From the NCBI RefSeq assembly GCF_016428755.1, contig NZ_JAELTI010000011.1, positions 19,407 to 83,406 on the forward strand: a stretch of DNA of 64,000 bases, written 5' to 3'. A model generated the notes under the pieces. It did not search any database, was not told the origin of the DNA, and worked only from the letters and a program-made list of their open reading frames with translations. This DNA is from Allobosea sp. ASV33 (GTDB taxonomy: Bacteria > Pseudomonadota > Alphaproteobacteria > Rhizobiales > Beijerinckiaceae). Positions 19,393 through 29,682 of this stretch are shown piece after piece (the stretch's first letter is position 1; each line of letters opens with the position of its first letter). Made by a program: the position numbers and the translations under genes.

Positions 19393-20631
19393 TCAGGCCG
19401 CCGCCCTGCGCTGCCCGATCCAGCGGCGATACTGGCGCGCGCGGCGGGCGCCCTCGACCTGCGCGCAGAGCAGCGCCCAGGCCGGCGAGACGTTCGGCGC
19501 GGTGCGACGCCTGCGGCTCAATCGTGCCAGCTGATAGCGCGCGGCCGCCATATGCGCCGAGGAGGCGAGCGGCTTGTTCTTCCAGGTGATCGGCCGGAGC
19601 GCAGGCGCATCGGCCTTGCCGGCTCGCCAGCGCCGGGGCAGATCGGGCGCGATAGCGAGCGCGGTCGCGATTCCCGCCATGGCGACGCCGCTCGCGATCA
19701 CCGTCTCGGCGACCTCGCGCCGCCTGATGCCGCCGGTGACCATCAGCGGCATCGACGCGACCTCCGCGATCTCGCGGGCGAAGTCGAGGAAATAGGCCTC
19801 GCGCGCCAGTGTCCGCGCGTCGCGGGAGGCCCCCATCATCGCCGGCGCCTCGTAGCTGCCGCCGGAGAGCTCGACGAGATCGACCCCGAGCGGGTTCAGC
19901 ATCGCGACCACGGCCTTCGCATCCTCGGGCGAGAAGCCGCCGCGCTGGAAATCGGCGGAGTTGAGTTTGACCGCGACGGCAAAGCCCGGCGCAACGGCGG
20001 CGCGAACCGCGCGGACGATGTCGATGAGCAGGCGCGCGCGGTTCTCCAGGCTGCCGCCCCACTGATCCGCACGACGGTTCGACAGCGGCGAGAGGAACTG
20101 GCTGAGGAGATAGCCATGCGCCGCATGGATCTCGACGCCCGTGAAGCCGGCGCGCTCGGCCAGGCGCGCCGTCTCGACGAAGCGGCGCTCGAACTCGGCG
20201 ATGTCATCGGCCGTCATGGCGCGCGGCACCGGGAAGTGCTTCGACTGCGCGCCGAGATCGAGCGCGATCGCGGAAGGCGCCAGCGTTTCCTGGCCTAGGC
20301 CCGCCGGCATCTGGCGGCCGGGATGGTTGATCTGCATCCAGACCTGCGCGCCACGCGAGCGGGAGGTTTCCGCCCAGGCCATGAAGCGGTCGAGATGGCG
20401 ATCGTTCTCCAGCACCACGCCGCCGGGCCCGGTCATGGCGCGGGCATCGACCATGACGTTGCCGGTGATGATCAGGCCGGCCTCGCCTTCGGCCCAGGCA
20501 CGATAGAGGTGGATCAACCCGGCCGAGGGCGCATGGTCGCCGTCGGCCATGTTCTCCTCCATCGCGGCCTTGGCGATGCGGTTGGGAATGACGGCGCCAT
20601 TGGGCAGCGTCAGCGGCGAAAACAGGGACAT
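19393..20631 (-). CDS. NADH:flavin oxidoreductase, old yellow enzyme family
   Basis: A 412-residue FMN TIM-barrel enzyme. LTLPNGAVIPNRIAKAAM at the start, QINHPGRQMP (substrate-binding region), GFTGVEIHAAHGYLLSQFLSP and VTGGIRR are hallmarks of the class. Such enzymes reduce activated double bonds of unsaturated carbonyls with NAD(P)H. The start at 20631 is set by GGAG seven bases upstream and by the promoter at 20661-20691; a 20-residue extension would cross that promoter. It is divergent from a MerR gene whose product probably switches it on in response to an electrophile or similar stress. Confidence 0.9.
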   Translation of the reverse strand: MSLFSPLTLPNGAVIPNRIAKAAMEENMADGDHAPSAGLIHLYRAWAEGEAGLIITGNVMVDARAMTGPGGVVLENDRHLDRFMAWAETSRSRGAQVWMQINHPGRQMPAGLGQETLAPSAIALDLGAQSKHFPVPRAMTADDIAEFERRFVETARLAERAGFTGVEIHAAHGYLLSQFLSPLSNRRADQWGGSLENRARLLIDIVRAVRAAVAPGFAVAVKLNSADFQRGGFSPEDAKAVVAMLNPLGVDLVELSGGSYEAPAMMGASRDARTLAREAYFLDFAREIAEVASMPLMVTGGIRRREVAETVIASGVAMAGIATALAIAPDLPRRWRAGKADAPALRPITWKNKPLASSAHMAAARYQLARLSRRRRTAPNVSPAWALLCAQVEGARRARQYRRWIGQRRAAA

Positions 20632-20660
20632 CAGAGGTCTCCAACTGGGATGTTGGACGG

Positions 20661-20691
20661 ACCATAACCTTTGAGTTAAGTTGAAGGTCAA
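20661..20691 (-). promoter_or_regulatory. MerR-type promoter with 19-bp spacer and central dyad
   Basis: On the minus strand the -35 TTGACC (20686-20691) and -10 TATGGT (20661-20666) are 19 bp apart, the stretched spacing that MerR-family activators correct by twisting DNA. An ACCTT...AAGGT dyad at 20667-20688 (16 of 22 symmetrical) lies over the spacer. It reads into the old-yellow-enzyme gene, whose ATG is 30 bases from the -10. Confidence 0.75.
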
Positions 20692-20715
20692 GCGTCTTTA
20701 CGAGAACCTCGAGCC

Positions 20716-21198
20716 ATGACGATCGGCGAGCTCGCCAAACGCACCGGGCTGACGAATTCGCGCATCCGCTTCTATGAAAGCGCGGGCCTGCTCCAGACCG
20801 TCGATCGCCGTCCGAACGGCTATCGGACCTACCCGCCCGAGGCCGTGCTGGTCCTCGAACTGATCACGACCGCGCAGAAGGCCGGCTTCAGCCTCGACGA
20901 GATTCGCAAGCTCCTGCCGCCCGGCCTCGACCATTGGGATCACGCCGCGCTGATCGCGGCGCTGCGCCGCAAGGTGGCGGATATCGAGACGCTGGAGACG
21001 CGTCTGAAGGAGAGCAAGGCCCAGCTCGTCGCGCTCATCGCGGATATCGAAGCGAAGCCCGACGACATGGACTGCGTCGCCAATGCGCGTCGCGTGCTGT
21101 CGCGGGTTCTCGGCGACAGGTTTGGAAGCGAGGACATGCCGATCGGCGACGGTGGTCTGCTCGCCAAGGCGAGCCGGCCCCGCAGGATCAAGGCTTGA
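20716..21198 (+). CDS. MerR-family transcriptional regulator
   Basis: A 160-residue regulator. The N-terminal winged helix has the MerR signature MTIGELAKRTGLTNSRIRFYE and GYRTYP, followed by AGFSLDEIRKLL, then a long coiled-coil helix (about 80-115) for dimerisation. There is a single cysteine near residue 118 and no metal-binding cysteine cluster, so it is not a typical CueR/ZntR metal sensor; an organic or redox signal is more likely. It is divergent from the old-yellow-enzyme gene and the shared 84-base gap holds a MerR-type promoter. Confidence 0.92.
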   Translation: MTIGELAKRTGLTNSRIRFYESAGLLQTVDRRPNGYRTYPPEAVLVLELITTAQKAGFSLDEIRKLLPPGLDHWDHAALIAALRRKVADIETLETRLKESKAQLVALIADIEAKPDDMDCVANARRVLSRVLGDRFGSEDMPIGDGGLLAKASRPRRIKA

Positions 21199-21807
21199 TG
21201 GAAAAACCAAGTATTCGTGCGCTAGCGGCAGCAAAAGCCAAGCAACGCATGGTGGCCGGCCGGCGACGGTTCTGAGGAGGCCAGAAATCCGTCACCGACC
21301 GGCCGAGCCCTTCGGTTTCCCAGGAGATGCGGCGGACCTGAGCTCCCGAGGGGCATTTCCGAGCGATCTTTGCGATCACTGCGTTGCACAAACATGTACA
21401 ATGCACCGCATCTAAATCAATCAAATCCGGCCGATCGGCGCCGTTCATCGATCGTTAACCCTACCAGCTAAGCTTAAGATTTACGGCGCACCAGGAAGCA
21501 TGGAGGCGCTTAACTGACCGACATCAGGATCTTGCGGCGCAAGCCTGAGAATAAGCTTCAATATGACGTGAAAATGCCGTGCCGAGGGCTCGCGAGCCAC
21601 GCCGACCCCCTTTGGTCATGGGGCGCCGCAGGATTGCCGGATTGGCGCCTGCTGATTTTACGCGGAACCAAGGCGTCATCCCGGGCCTGCCCCGGGATCC
21701 ATCGTGGAGCTCCGGACCTCAACGATGGATTCCGCATCGGCGCGGCTTCGCCGCTTGTCCGGGATGACGATGTGACTCCGCGAAAACGAAGCATGCTCCA
21801 CGAACCG
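21199..21807. other. 609-base gap between convergent merR and pleD
   Basis: The gap holds a copy of the GTCAT...ATGAC palindromic element (21675-21768). A tiny reading frame of 25 codons (21198-21275) overlaps the merR stop (TGATG) and would encode a basic peptide, but nothing else supports it. The stretch around 21400-21500 is relatively A/T-rich. I see no other gene. Confidence 0.6.
21675..21768. repeat. Palindromic intergenic element, copy 1
   Basis: Bounded by GTCATCCCGGG and TCCGGGATGAC, with two internal hairpins; 94 bases. It lies between convergent genes and is one of eleven copies of this element in the window. Confidence 0.8.
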
Positions 21808-23184
21808 CTACGCCGCGCTGGCGACGATCACGCGATTGCGGCCGCTGGCCTTGGCCCGGTAGAGGGCGTCGTCCGCGCGCTTCATCATGTCGGCGGAGGA
21901 GGCGTCCCCTGCCCGGCGGTTCGAGACGCCGACCGAGACCGTCACTTTGATGTCCCGGGTGTTGTTCTGGACCGCGAAGGGCGTGCTCTCGACCCGCTCG
22001 CGGATGCGCTCGGCCACGCGATAGGCGGCATCGCGCCCGGTATCGGGCAGCACGACCACAATCTCCTCGCCACCCATGCGCGCCACGAGATCGATGCCGC
22101 GCGTGCAGGCGCGGACACGGTCGGCGAATTCGCGCAGCACCTCGTCGCCGGCATCATGGCCCCAGCTGTCGTTGACCGTCTTGAAATGGTCGATGTCGAG
22201 CACGAGCAGCGAAAGCGAGCGGGCGCGCAGCGCCGACTCATCGAACATCACCGCAAGCCGGTTGTCCATGAAGCGGCGATTATGCAGCCCAGTGAGCTGG
22301 TCCATCACCGCCATTTCCATCGAGGACTGCACGCTGTCGCGCAGCCGCTCGGTGAAGCGCTTGCGGCGCACCTGCGTGCGCACGCGGGCCAGCAATTCGT
22401 TGCGATCGATCGGGCGGGTCAGGAAGTCGTGCGCGCCGATCTCGAGCCCGCGCAGGATGCGGTCGCGATCCTCGATCTCGCCGATCAGCAGCACGGAGAT
22501 GTTGCGGGTGCGCTCCAGCGAGCGCAATTGGCTGCACAGGCGCAGCCCGTCCTGCCCTTCCAGGCCGAGGCTGACCACCACGGCATCGAAATCGCCCTCG
22601 GCGGCGCGCATCACCGCCTGCTGGGCGTCGCTCTCGATCTCTACGGCGTGGAAGGCCGAGAGCGCGCTTTCGATCCGCTCGGCGGCGCTCGGACGGTCCT
22701 CGATCACAAGGATGCGGCCGTTCAGTCCGGTCTCGGCCGCCGCCGTCGCCAACGGATCGGCGATTCCCAGCCGGACGGATGCGAGGGCGCGGCTGCGCAA
22801 TTCGTCGGTCATCGCCTTGAGGCGGGCGAGGCTGCGCACGCGGGCGAAGAGCGCGGTGTCGTCGAGCGGCTTGGTCAGGAAATCATCGGCGCCGGCATCG
22901 AGCCCCTGCAGCCGGTCGCGCGGCTGGTCGAGCGTAGTGACGATGATGACGGGGATATGCGCCGTCGACGGCGCCCCCTTCAGGCGCCGGCAGACCTCGA
23001 AGCCGTTCATGCCCGGCATCATCACGTCGAGCAGGACGATATCGACCTCGCCGCGCTCGCAGAGCGCGATCGCATCGCGCCCGTTCGTTGCCGTGGCCAC
23101 GCCGAAATACTCCGCCGAGAGCTTGGCCTCGAGCAGCTTCACATTCGCGGGAATGTCGTCGACGACGAGGACGCGGGCAGTCAT
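21808..23184 (-). CDS. pleD: PleD-type response regulator diguanylate cyclase
   Basis: A 458-residue REC-REC-GGDEF protein that makes cyclic di-GMP when phosphorylated. The first receiver has the acidic pair DD (9-10), phospho-acceptor Asp53 and the conserved Lys in LTKPLDD. The second receiver lacks the Asp (VVVSLGLEG), as in Caulobacter PleD, and serves as a dimer adaptor. The GGDEF domain has MGGEEI, preceded at five residues by an RGID inhibitory site for product feedback. Length matches C. crescentus PleD (454). It lies 18 bases after divK, the same order as in Caulobacter, where the pair controls polarity and stalk development. Confidence 0.94.
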   Translation of the reverse strand: MTARVLVVDDIPANVKLLEAKLSAEYFGVATATNGRDAIALCERGEVDIVLLDVMMPGMNGFEVCRRLKGAPSTAHIPVIIVTTLDQPRDRLQGLDAGADDFLTKPLDDTALFARVRSLARLKAMTDELRSRALASVRLGIADPLATAAAETGLNGRILVIEDRPSAAERIESALSAFHAVEIESDAQQAVMRAAEGDFDAVVVSLGLEGQDGLRLCSQLRSLERTRNISVLLIGEIEDRDRILRGLEIGAHDFLTRPIDRNELLARVRTQVRRKRFTERLRDSVQSSMEMAVMDQLTGLHNRRFMDNRLAVMFDESALRARSLSLLVLDIDHFKTVNDSWGHDAGDEVLREFADRVRACTRGIDLVARMGGEEIVVVLPDTGRDAAYRVAERIRERVESTPFAVQNNTRDIKVTVSVGVSNRRAGDASSADMMKRADDALYRAKASGRNRVIVASAA

Positions 23185-23202
23185 GGCTCTGCTTTCGCCG
23201 GG

Positions 23203-23571
23203 TCAGGCCGCGCCGGCATAGGTGCGCACGGTCTCCAGGAACTTGGCGACCGAGATCGGCTTGGAAAGATAGGCCTCGCAGCCGCCCTCCCGGATCCGCT
23301 CCTCGTCGCCCTTCATCGCGAAGGCCGTGACCGCGACGACCGGAATGGATTTCAGGTCGTCATCCTCCTTGATCCATTTGGTCACCTCGAGCCCCGAGAC
23401 CTCCGGAAGCTGGATATCCATCAGGATCAGCGCCGGATGATGCGTCCGCGCCAGCTCGATCGCCTCGATGCCATCGGACGTCTTCAGCGTCGCATAGCCA
23501 TGGGCTTCGAGGAGATCGTTGAAGAGCTTCATGTTGAGCTCGTTGTCTTCGACGATCAGAACCGTCTTCAT
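23203..23571 (-). CDS. divK: Single-domain response regulator DivK
   Basis: A 122-residue stand-alone receiver domain: acidic residues ED (8-9), phospho-acceptor Asp52 in ILMDIQLP, the Thr in [13 protein letters not shown] and Lys in YLSKPI. DivK is the essential polarity and cell-cycle regulator that acts with the PleC and DivJ kinases and inhibits the DivL-CckA-CtrA pathway. The start at 23571 gives the family's standard N-terminus [11 protein letters not shown]; five extra upstream residues are possible. It is upstream of pleD in the same operon. Confidence 0.95.
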   Translation of the reverse strand: MKTVLIVEDNELNMKLFNDLLEAHGYATLKTSDGIEAIELARTHHPALILMDIQLPEVSGLEVTKWIKEDDDLKSIPVVAVTAFAMKGDEERIREGGCEAYLSKPISVAKFLETVRTYAGAA

Positions 23572-23703
23572 CGGGCCGCCCTTCATTCGCGCCGGGAAGG
23601 CTCACGCCGAAGGCGGGCTTTCCAAATTGGCGGCGTCATCAGATGATTGCTTAGCACGCGAGCAGTTGACGAAACGCAAACCGGATACCTGACTCAGGGC
23701 CTC

Positions 23704-23994
23704 ATGATACGACGATCGACCACCGACGAGGCCGAGGCACTCGCGCTTCAGGCTCTTGCCTTCCTGGCTTCCGAACCCGAACGGATCGAGCCCTTTCTGA
23801 GTGTGACCGGCCTCAACCCGGCCAATCTGCGCCAGGCTGCCGGCGAACCCGGCTTCCTTGCCGCCGTGCTCGACCATATCGGCTCAAGCGATTCGCTCCT
23901 TCTGGAGTTTGCCGGAAATTTAAGGCTGAATCCCGAAATCGTCGCCGATGCCAGGCGCGTCCTCGCCGGGCCGGAGCCGGACGACTTCTCTTGA
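23704..23994 (+). CDS. DUF3572 family protein
   Basis: A 96-residue, mostly helical, acidic protein recognisable as DUF3572 from its core ALAFLASEPERIEPFL and GLNPANLRQAAGEPGFL. No catalytic motif is visible; function is unknown. In related alphaproteobacteria this family often lies beside divK or dinB, as here. Its stop (TGA, 23992-23994) lies inside the TTG start of dinB, implying coupled translation. The start at 23704 gives MIRRSTTDEAEALALQ, which fits the family better than an upstream in-frame start. Confidence 0.82.
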   Translation: MIRRSTTDEAEALALQALAFLASEPERIEPFLSVTGLNPANLRQAAGEPGFLAAVLDHIGSSDSLLLEFAGNLRLNPEIVADARRVLAGPEPDDFS

Positions 23995-25340
23995 GCATCG
24001 GCGCGCCCTCGCCGCGCTGGCTCTGCCGCGATTGCCTGGAGGATCACGATACTGTCGGATCATCCAGGCGCTGCCCGGCCTGCGGCTCGCCGCGGCTGCT
24101 CAGTCACGACGAGCGAGACACGCTCAGCCTCGCCCATATCGATTGCGACGCCTTCTACGCCACGATCGAGAAGCGCGATGATCCAAGCTTGCAGGACAAG
24201 CCGGTCATCGTCGGCGGCGGCAAGCGCGGCGTGGTCTCGACCTGCTGCTACATCGCCCGCACCTATGGCGTGCGCTCGGCCATGCCGATGTTCAAGGCGC
24301 TGAAGGCCTGCCCCGAGGCCGTCGTCGTCAAGCCGAACATGGCGAAATACGTCGCGGTCGGCCGGGAGGTCCGCCAGCTCATGCGGGAGCTCACCCCGCT
24401 GGTCGAGCCGCTCTCGATCGACGAGGCCTTCCTCGACCTCTCCGGGACGGAACGCCTCCATCATGCCAGCCCGGCGGTGACGCTGGCGCGCTTCGCCAGA
24501 CATGTCGAGGTCCAGCTCGGCATCACCATCTCGGTCGGCCTGTCCTATGCCAAGTTCCTGGCCAAGGTCGCTTCCGACCTCGACAAGCCGCGCGGCTTCT
24601 CGATCATCGGCCGGGGCGAAGCGGTCGCCTTCCTCTCGGCCAAGCCGATCAGCCTCATCCCCGGCATGGGCCCGGCCGGCGTCGCGAAACTGGCGGAAGG
24701 CGGCTTCAAGCTGATCGGCGACCTGCGCGAAGCCCCGGTCGACAAGCTCTTCAAGCTCGCCGGCAAGGACGGACCGCGCCTCAAGAACCTCGCCAACGGC
24801 ATCGACACCCGCCAGGTCACGCCCGAGCGCGAGACCAAGAGCGTCTCGAGCGAAACCACGCTCGATGTCGATCTCGCCCGTTTCGAGGAGCTGGAGCCGA
24901 TCCTGTGGCGGCTTTGCGAGAAGACCTCGAAAAGGCTGAAGGCACAGGAGCTTGCGGGGCGTACCATCACGCTGAAGCTGAAGACGGCCGATTTCCAGAT
25001 CATCACCCGCGCTGCCCGCCTGCCGGAGCCGACGCAGCTCGCCGCCCGCCTCTTCACTGCCGGGCGCGACCTGCTGAAACGCGAATGCAATGGCGCGCAT
25101 TACCGCCTGATCGGCATCGGCGCGAGCGATTTCAGCGCGCCCGACGCCGCCGATCATGGCGACCTCGCCGATACCGCGACGCCGCGCCTGAAGGCGATGG
25201 AAGGCGCGCTCGACAAATTGCGCGCCCGCTTCGGCGACGAGGCGATCGGCAAGGGCCTGAGCCTGCGTTTACCGCAGCGCCGCTCGTCCGAGCCCGCTAC
25301 TTCGCGCAAGATTCCTGAGGAAGAAGATCCAGACGCGTGA
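23991..25340 (+). CDS. dinB: DNA polymerase IV with N-terminal zinc ribbon
   Basis: A 449-residue Y-family lesion-bypass polymerase. The palm motifs HIDCDAFYATIEKRDDP and LSIDEAFLDLSG carry the catalytic acids, followed by thumb, and a little-finger domain (SVSSETTLDVD). Before the polymerase core there is an extra segment with CRDC (12-15) and CPAC (28-31), a probable zinc ribbon absent from E. coli DinB. The start is a TTG overlapping the stop of the DUF3572 gene. The last 44 bases overlap, in the opposite direction, the end of eipB. Confidence 0.92.
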   Translation: MSIGAPSPRWLCRDCLEDHDTVGSSRRCPACGSPRLLSHDERDTLSLAHIDCDAFYATIEKRDDPSLQDKPVIVGGGKRGVVSTCCYIARTYGVRSAMPMFKALKACPEAVVVKPNMAKYVAVGREVRQLMRELTPLVEPLSIDEAFLDLSGTERLHHASPAVTLARFARHVEVQLGITISVGLSYAKFLAKVASDLDKPRGFSIIGRGEAVAFLSAKPISLIPGMGPAGVAKLAEGGFKLIGDLREAPVDKLFKLAGKDGPRLKNLANGIDTRQVTPERETKSVSSETTLDVDLARFEELEPILWRLCEKTSKRLKAQELAGRTITLKLKTADFQIITRAARLPEPTQLAARLFTAGRDLLKRECNGAHYRLIGIGASDFSAPDAADHGDLADTATPRLKAMEGALDKLRARFGDEAIGKGLSLRLPQRRSSEPATSRKIPEEEDPDA

Positions 25341-26160
25341 GCGTGCCGCGCAGCGCGAAGGTGCCGTAATCGAGCCGGATCGCGCCGGTGACGCCGTTCT
25401 CGTAGAGCTCGAAGGTGATGCTGTAGGCCGGCGTCGCTTCGCCGGAGCCCGCCTTGAAATAGGAGATCGTTACCGGCCAGCGCGCCATCTTCTCGAATTC
25501 GGGGCGCTGCAGCGGCTTCTCGGAAGGCTCGGCCTCGATGCGCTTCCCGATGATCGAGAGCGTATCATAGACCTCCTTGCCGGAATTCGCGCCGTCATAG
25601 AGCCTGACGCTCAGCGTCTTCTGTCCGTCACGCGCAGCCTGGATCACGGCCTTCATTTGGGCATTCGGGAAGAGCGCGTCGGTAGCCTCGCGATGGGTCT
25701 CGACCTTGGGGAGGCGCAGCTTGACCTCGTAGCCGCCATCGCTCTTCTGCGCGGTGCCGTCGACGGTGTCGGGCTTGGCGCCGCCGGTGGAGCTTTCGGT
25801 CTTGAAGCGGTAATTCGCGCCGTCGCCGGCCTCGAAACTGGTGGTGCGGGCATCGATCAGGCGCGGTCCGTTCTCGGTGCCGAGCTGCGTCACCTGCCGG
25901 AAGGACAGCGCGTAGCCTTCGCAGGCATCGCCCGTGAACTCGTAGGCCATGCGCCCCTTCGCCGTCTCGATATTGCCGGACGGTTTGCCGCTATCCAGCA
26001 CGAGATCGTAGACCGCGCGATGCGGCGCCAGAACCACCCGTTCCGCTGCCGCCTGCGCCAAGGCCGGCGTCGCGGCCAAAACCAGCACCCCCGCGAAAAC
26101 CCCGCTCGCCTGGGCTGCGAGCTTCGAGACTGTTCCGTTCATGCGCCGCTTGTCCATCAT
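25297..26160 (-). CDS. eipB: EipB/DUF1849 family periplasmic envelope protein
   Basis: A 287-residue exported protein. Its N-terminus is a Sec signal (basic start, hydrophobic VFAGVLVLAATPALA, cleavage near AQA), and the rest is the beta-rich DUF1849 domain (APHRAVYDLVL, NYRFKTES). Brucella EipB is a periplasmic beta-spiral protein required for envelope integrity and has a conserved disulfide; here cysteines occur in GDACEGY and in QESCAK at the very end. Three starts are possible (26160, 26157, 26142), all before the signal. The 3' end overlaps dinB by 44 bases on the other strand. Confidence 0.82.
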   Translation of the reverse strand: MMDKRRMNGTVSKLAAQASGVFAGVLVLAATPALAQAAAERVVLAPHRAVYDLVLDSGKPSGNIETAKGRMAYEFTGDACEGYALSFRQVTQLGTENGPRLIDARTTSFEAGDGANYRFKTESSTGGAKPDTVDGTAQKSDGGYEVKLRLPKVETHREATDALFPNAQMKAVIQAARDGQKTLSVRLYDGANSGKEVYDTLSIIGKRIEAEPSEKPLQRPEFEKMARWPVTISYFKAGSGEATPAYSITFELYENGVTGAIRLDYGTFALRGTLTRLDLLPQESCAK

Positions 26161-26336
26161 GGCCTGTGCGAAATCTAGGTGCATTGCGGCAATGGCGCAA
26201 ACAAGGCGATGCAGCCGCTCCCGAGCATCGCATCGGCCCTGCCCGCCCGGCATGCCCCGATGCTTGCGAGGGCAGCCCGCATCGGCCATGAAAGGCCTGC
26301 CCGAAGGCACCCTGCCTCGCTCGCGGAGCCAAGCTC

Positions 26337-26810
26337 ATGAACGCCGCCGATACCCGCCTCGCCGAACTCGGCATCACCCTGCCGTCCCCGGCCGCGCCCA
26401 TCGCCAACTATGTGCCCTATGTGATCACCGGCAACCTGCTGGTCATCTCGGGCCAGCTCTGCTTCGGGCTCGACGGCAAGCTCGCGGACAAGCACAAGGG
26501 CAAGCTCGGCGCCGAGATCTTCAACGAGGCCGGGCTGGAGGCCGCCCGCCTCTGCGCCATCAACGTGCTGGCCCAGGCCAAGGCCGCGCTCGGCGGCGAT
26601 CTCGGCCGCATCGTGCGCTGCGTCCGCCTGGGCGGCTTCATCAACGCCGCCCCGCATTTCGCCGCGCTGCCGGCGATCATGAACGGCGCCTCCGACCTGA
26701 TGGTCGAAGTGCTCGGCGACAAGGGGCGCCATGCCCGCTCGACCATCGGCGTCGCCGAACTGCCGGCCGATGCCGCCGTCGAGGTCGAAGCGATGTTCGA
26801 GATCGCCTGA
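26337..26810 (+). CDS. RidA-family protein
   Basis: A 157-residue YjgF/YER057c/UK114-family protein; NYVPYVITGNLLVISGQ, the CAINVLAQAKAALGGDL helix, RCVRLGGFINAA and the final PADAAVEVEAM are typical. RidA deaminates reactive enamines and imines from PLP enzymes. At about 150 residues it belongs to the longer RidA subgroup rather than the 128-residue archetype. GGAG precedes the ATG. Its stop shares one base with the start of the phosphodiesterase gene, so the two are coupled. Confidence 0.88.
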   Translation: MNAADTRLAELGITLPSPAAPIANYVPYVITGNLLVISGQLCFGLDGKLADKHKGKLGAEIFNEAGLEAARLCAINVLAQAKAALGGDLGRIVRCVRLGGFINAAPHFAALPAIMNGASDLMVEVLGDKGRHARSTIGVAELPADAAVEVEAMFEIA

Positions 26811-27585
26811 TGTCGGCAGGCACGCTCAAGAACGCCGGCCGGCCCGACCTGGGCTGGCTGGTGGCAAGGCCGATCGCCCATCGCGGCCTGCATGATCTCG
26901 CGGCCGGCGTGATCGAGAACAGTCCGTCTGCCGCCACGGCCGCGATCGCCGGCAACTTCGGCATCGAATGCGACGTCCAGCTCACCGCTGATGGCGAGGC
27001 GGTCGTCTTCCACGATTTCGTGCTCGACCGCCTGACGGGCGAGACCGGCGAAGTCGTCGCGCGCAAGGCGGCGGAACTCAATGCGATCACGCTGAAAGGC
27101 TCCAGCGACCGCATCCTGACGCTTTCTGCCTTCCTCGACCTGATCGGCGGGCGCGTCCCCCTCGTCATCGAGATCAAGAGCCGCTTCGACGGCAATCTGG
27201 CTCTCACCAGGCGGACCGTCGAGGTCGTCTCGGGCTACAAGGCTCACCCGATCGTGATCAAATCCTTCGATCCCGAGATCGTGACGGCGCTCCGCGAACT
27301 CGCCCCCGAGATTCCGCGCGGCATCGTCGCGATGAACGCCTATGATTACGGCGACTATGACAAGCTCTCAGTTGCCCGGAAGCATGCCCTCGCCAATCTC
27401 CTGCACTTCACCGAGAGCCGGCCGGACTTCATCTCCTGGAAGGTCACCGATCTCGACAGCGCCGCGCCCTATCTCTGCCGCAACGCGCTGGGGCTGCCGC
27501 TGATGAGCTGGACCGTGCGTACGCCGGAAGAGCGGCAGCGGGCCGCCGCCATGGCCGACCAGATGGTCTTCGAGGGTTTTCGCCC

Positions 27586-27589
<4 letters not shown>
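26810..27589 (+). CDS. Glycerophosphodiester phosphodiesterase family protein
   Basis: A 259-residue TIM-barrel GDPD. The first catalytic His is in PIAHRGLHD, the metal site in IECDVQLTADGEAVVFHD, and a further acid in VIEIKS. It probably hydrolyses glycerophosphodiesters from phospholipid turnover to glycerol-3-phosphate and an alcohol. No signal peptide is seen, so it is cytosolic. The start at 26810 overlaps the previous stop by one base, and its own stop lies within the TTG start of the next gene. Confidence 0.88.
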
Positions 27590-28816
<1,227 letters not shown>

Positions 28817-28824
<8 letters not shown>

Positions 28825-29593
28825 CGCCGCGCTCGCAAATCCGGTCTCAACGGCGCCCGTGTTCTGCGAGGACGACGAGCTCGGCTATCGCCGCAGCCTC
28901 ACCGATTTCACGAGCCCGCTGATGCTCGACGAGAGCTACCGGCTGGCGCATCTCCCGCTGGTCGCGCCGGAGCACCCCGGAATCATCGCCCGGCGCGAGG
29001 GCAAGTTCTACGAGATGGGCCGCCACCCGGTCGTCTACTCGCTGGTCCTGCCGGTCGAGGACGGCACCTTACGCGCCTCCCCAGCCTTCGTCGCGCTGGA
29101 GGCCGAACTGAAGGCCGCGCCCTTCGCCGGCAAGATCGCCTGGGACATCCTGCCGAAGCGCCAGGATCGCCTGCACGCGACGGTCTGCGGTTCGCTCAGC
29201 CTTGCCGAGCCGCCCACGATCACCGCGGAAACCCGCGAAGCCCTGCGCAAGATCGAGCCCTTCACGGTCGAGCTGCGCGGGCTCTTCTCCGGCAACGTCA
29301 ATCGCGGCCGGCTGTACCTGCCGGTCTATCCGGAGAAGCGCGCCGGCCGAAACGCGTTGCAGGACGTGCAGGCCGCCTTCGGCCGGGCGCCGGGCGACCT
29401 CTGGCTTGTGGGTCTCTACAACTTCATCGACGATCTCGATGCCGACGAGACCGCCGCGCTGGCCGGCATCGTCTCGCGCTGGTGGGGCACGTCCCTGCTC
29501 AACCTCACCGTGAGCGAGCTTCAGGTGATGGGCGCGAGCGACGATCTCGTGCTCGACGCCCATGTCGAAGCCGTGCTGCCGCTCGGCGCTTGA
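28817..29593 (+). CDS. Uncharacterised protein, degenerate 2H-phosphoesterase-like
   Basis: A 258-residue cytosolic protein I do not recognise as a named family. It has one clear H-x-T motif (RLHATVCG, His120-Thr122) and, at the place of the second lobe, NLTVSELQVMG (Asn229-Thr231). That pattern fits a 2H phosphoesterase fold in which the second histidine is Asn. The start overlaps the preceding acyltransferase gene (ATG inside its last codons), so it is co-translated. Function is unknown. Confidence 0.65.
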
Positions 29594-29682
29594 GGCGGAG
29601 CGATCAGCCGGCCCGCGGCCTTGACGCACCGGCTGGGGCGCCTCAGCTTGCGCCCTCCTTTTCCGATCCTGCCGGACCCGCC

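Noticed and set aside
21198..21275. 25-codon basic reading frame overlapping the merR stop
   Set aside because: The TGATG overlap is suggestive, but length and lack of any homologue known to me leave it unsupported.
21450..21485. TTAA-containing stretch as a CtrA binding site
   Set aside because: The spacing between TTAA units is about 14 bases, not the 7 of the CtrA box.
21532..23646. 704-codon open frame opposite pleD and divK
   Set aside because: It lies opposite well-recognised response regulators and has no motif of its own; its length only reflects G+C bias.
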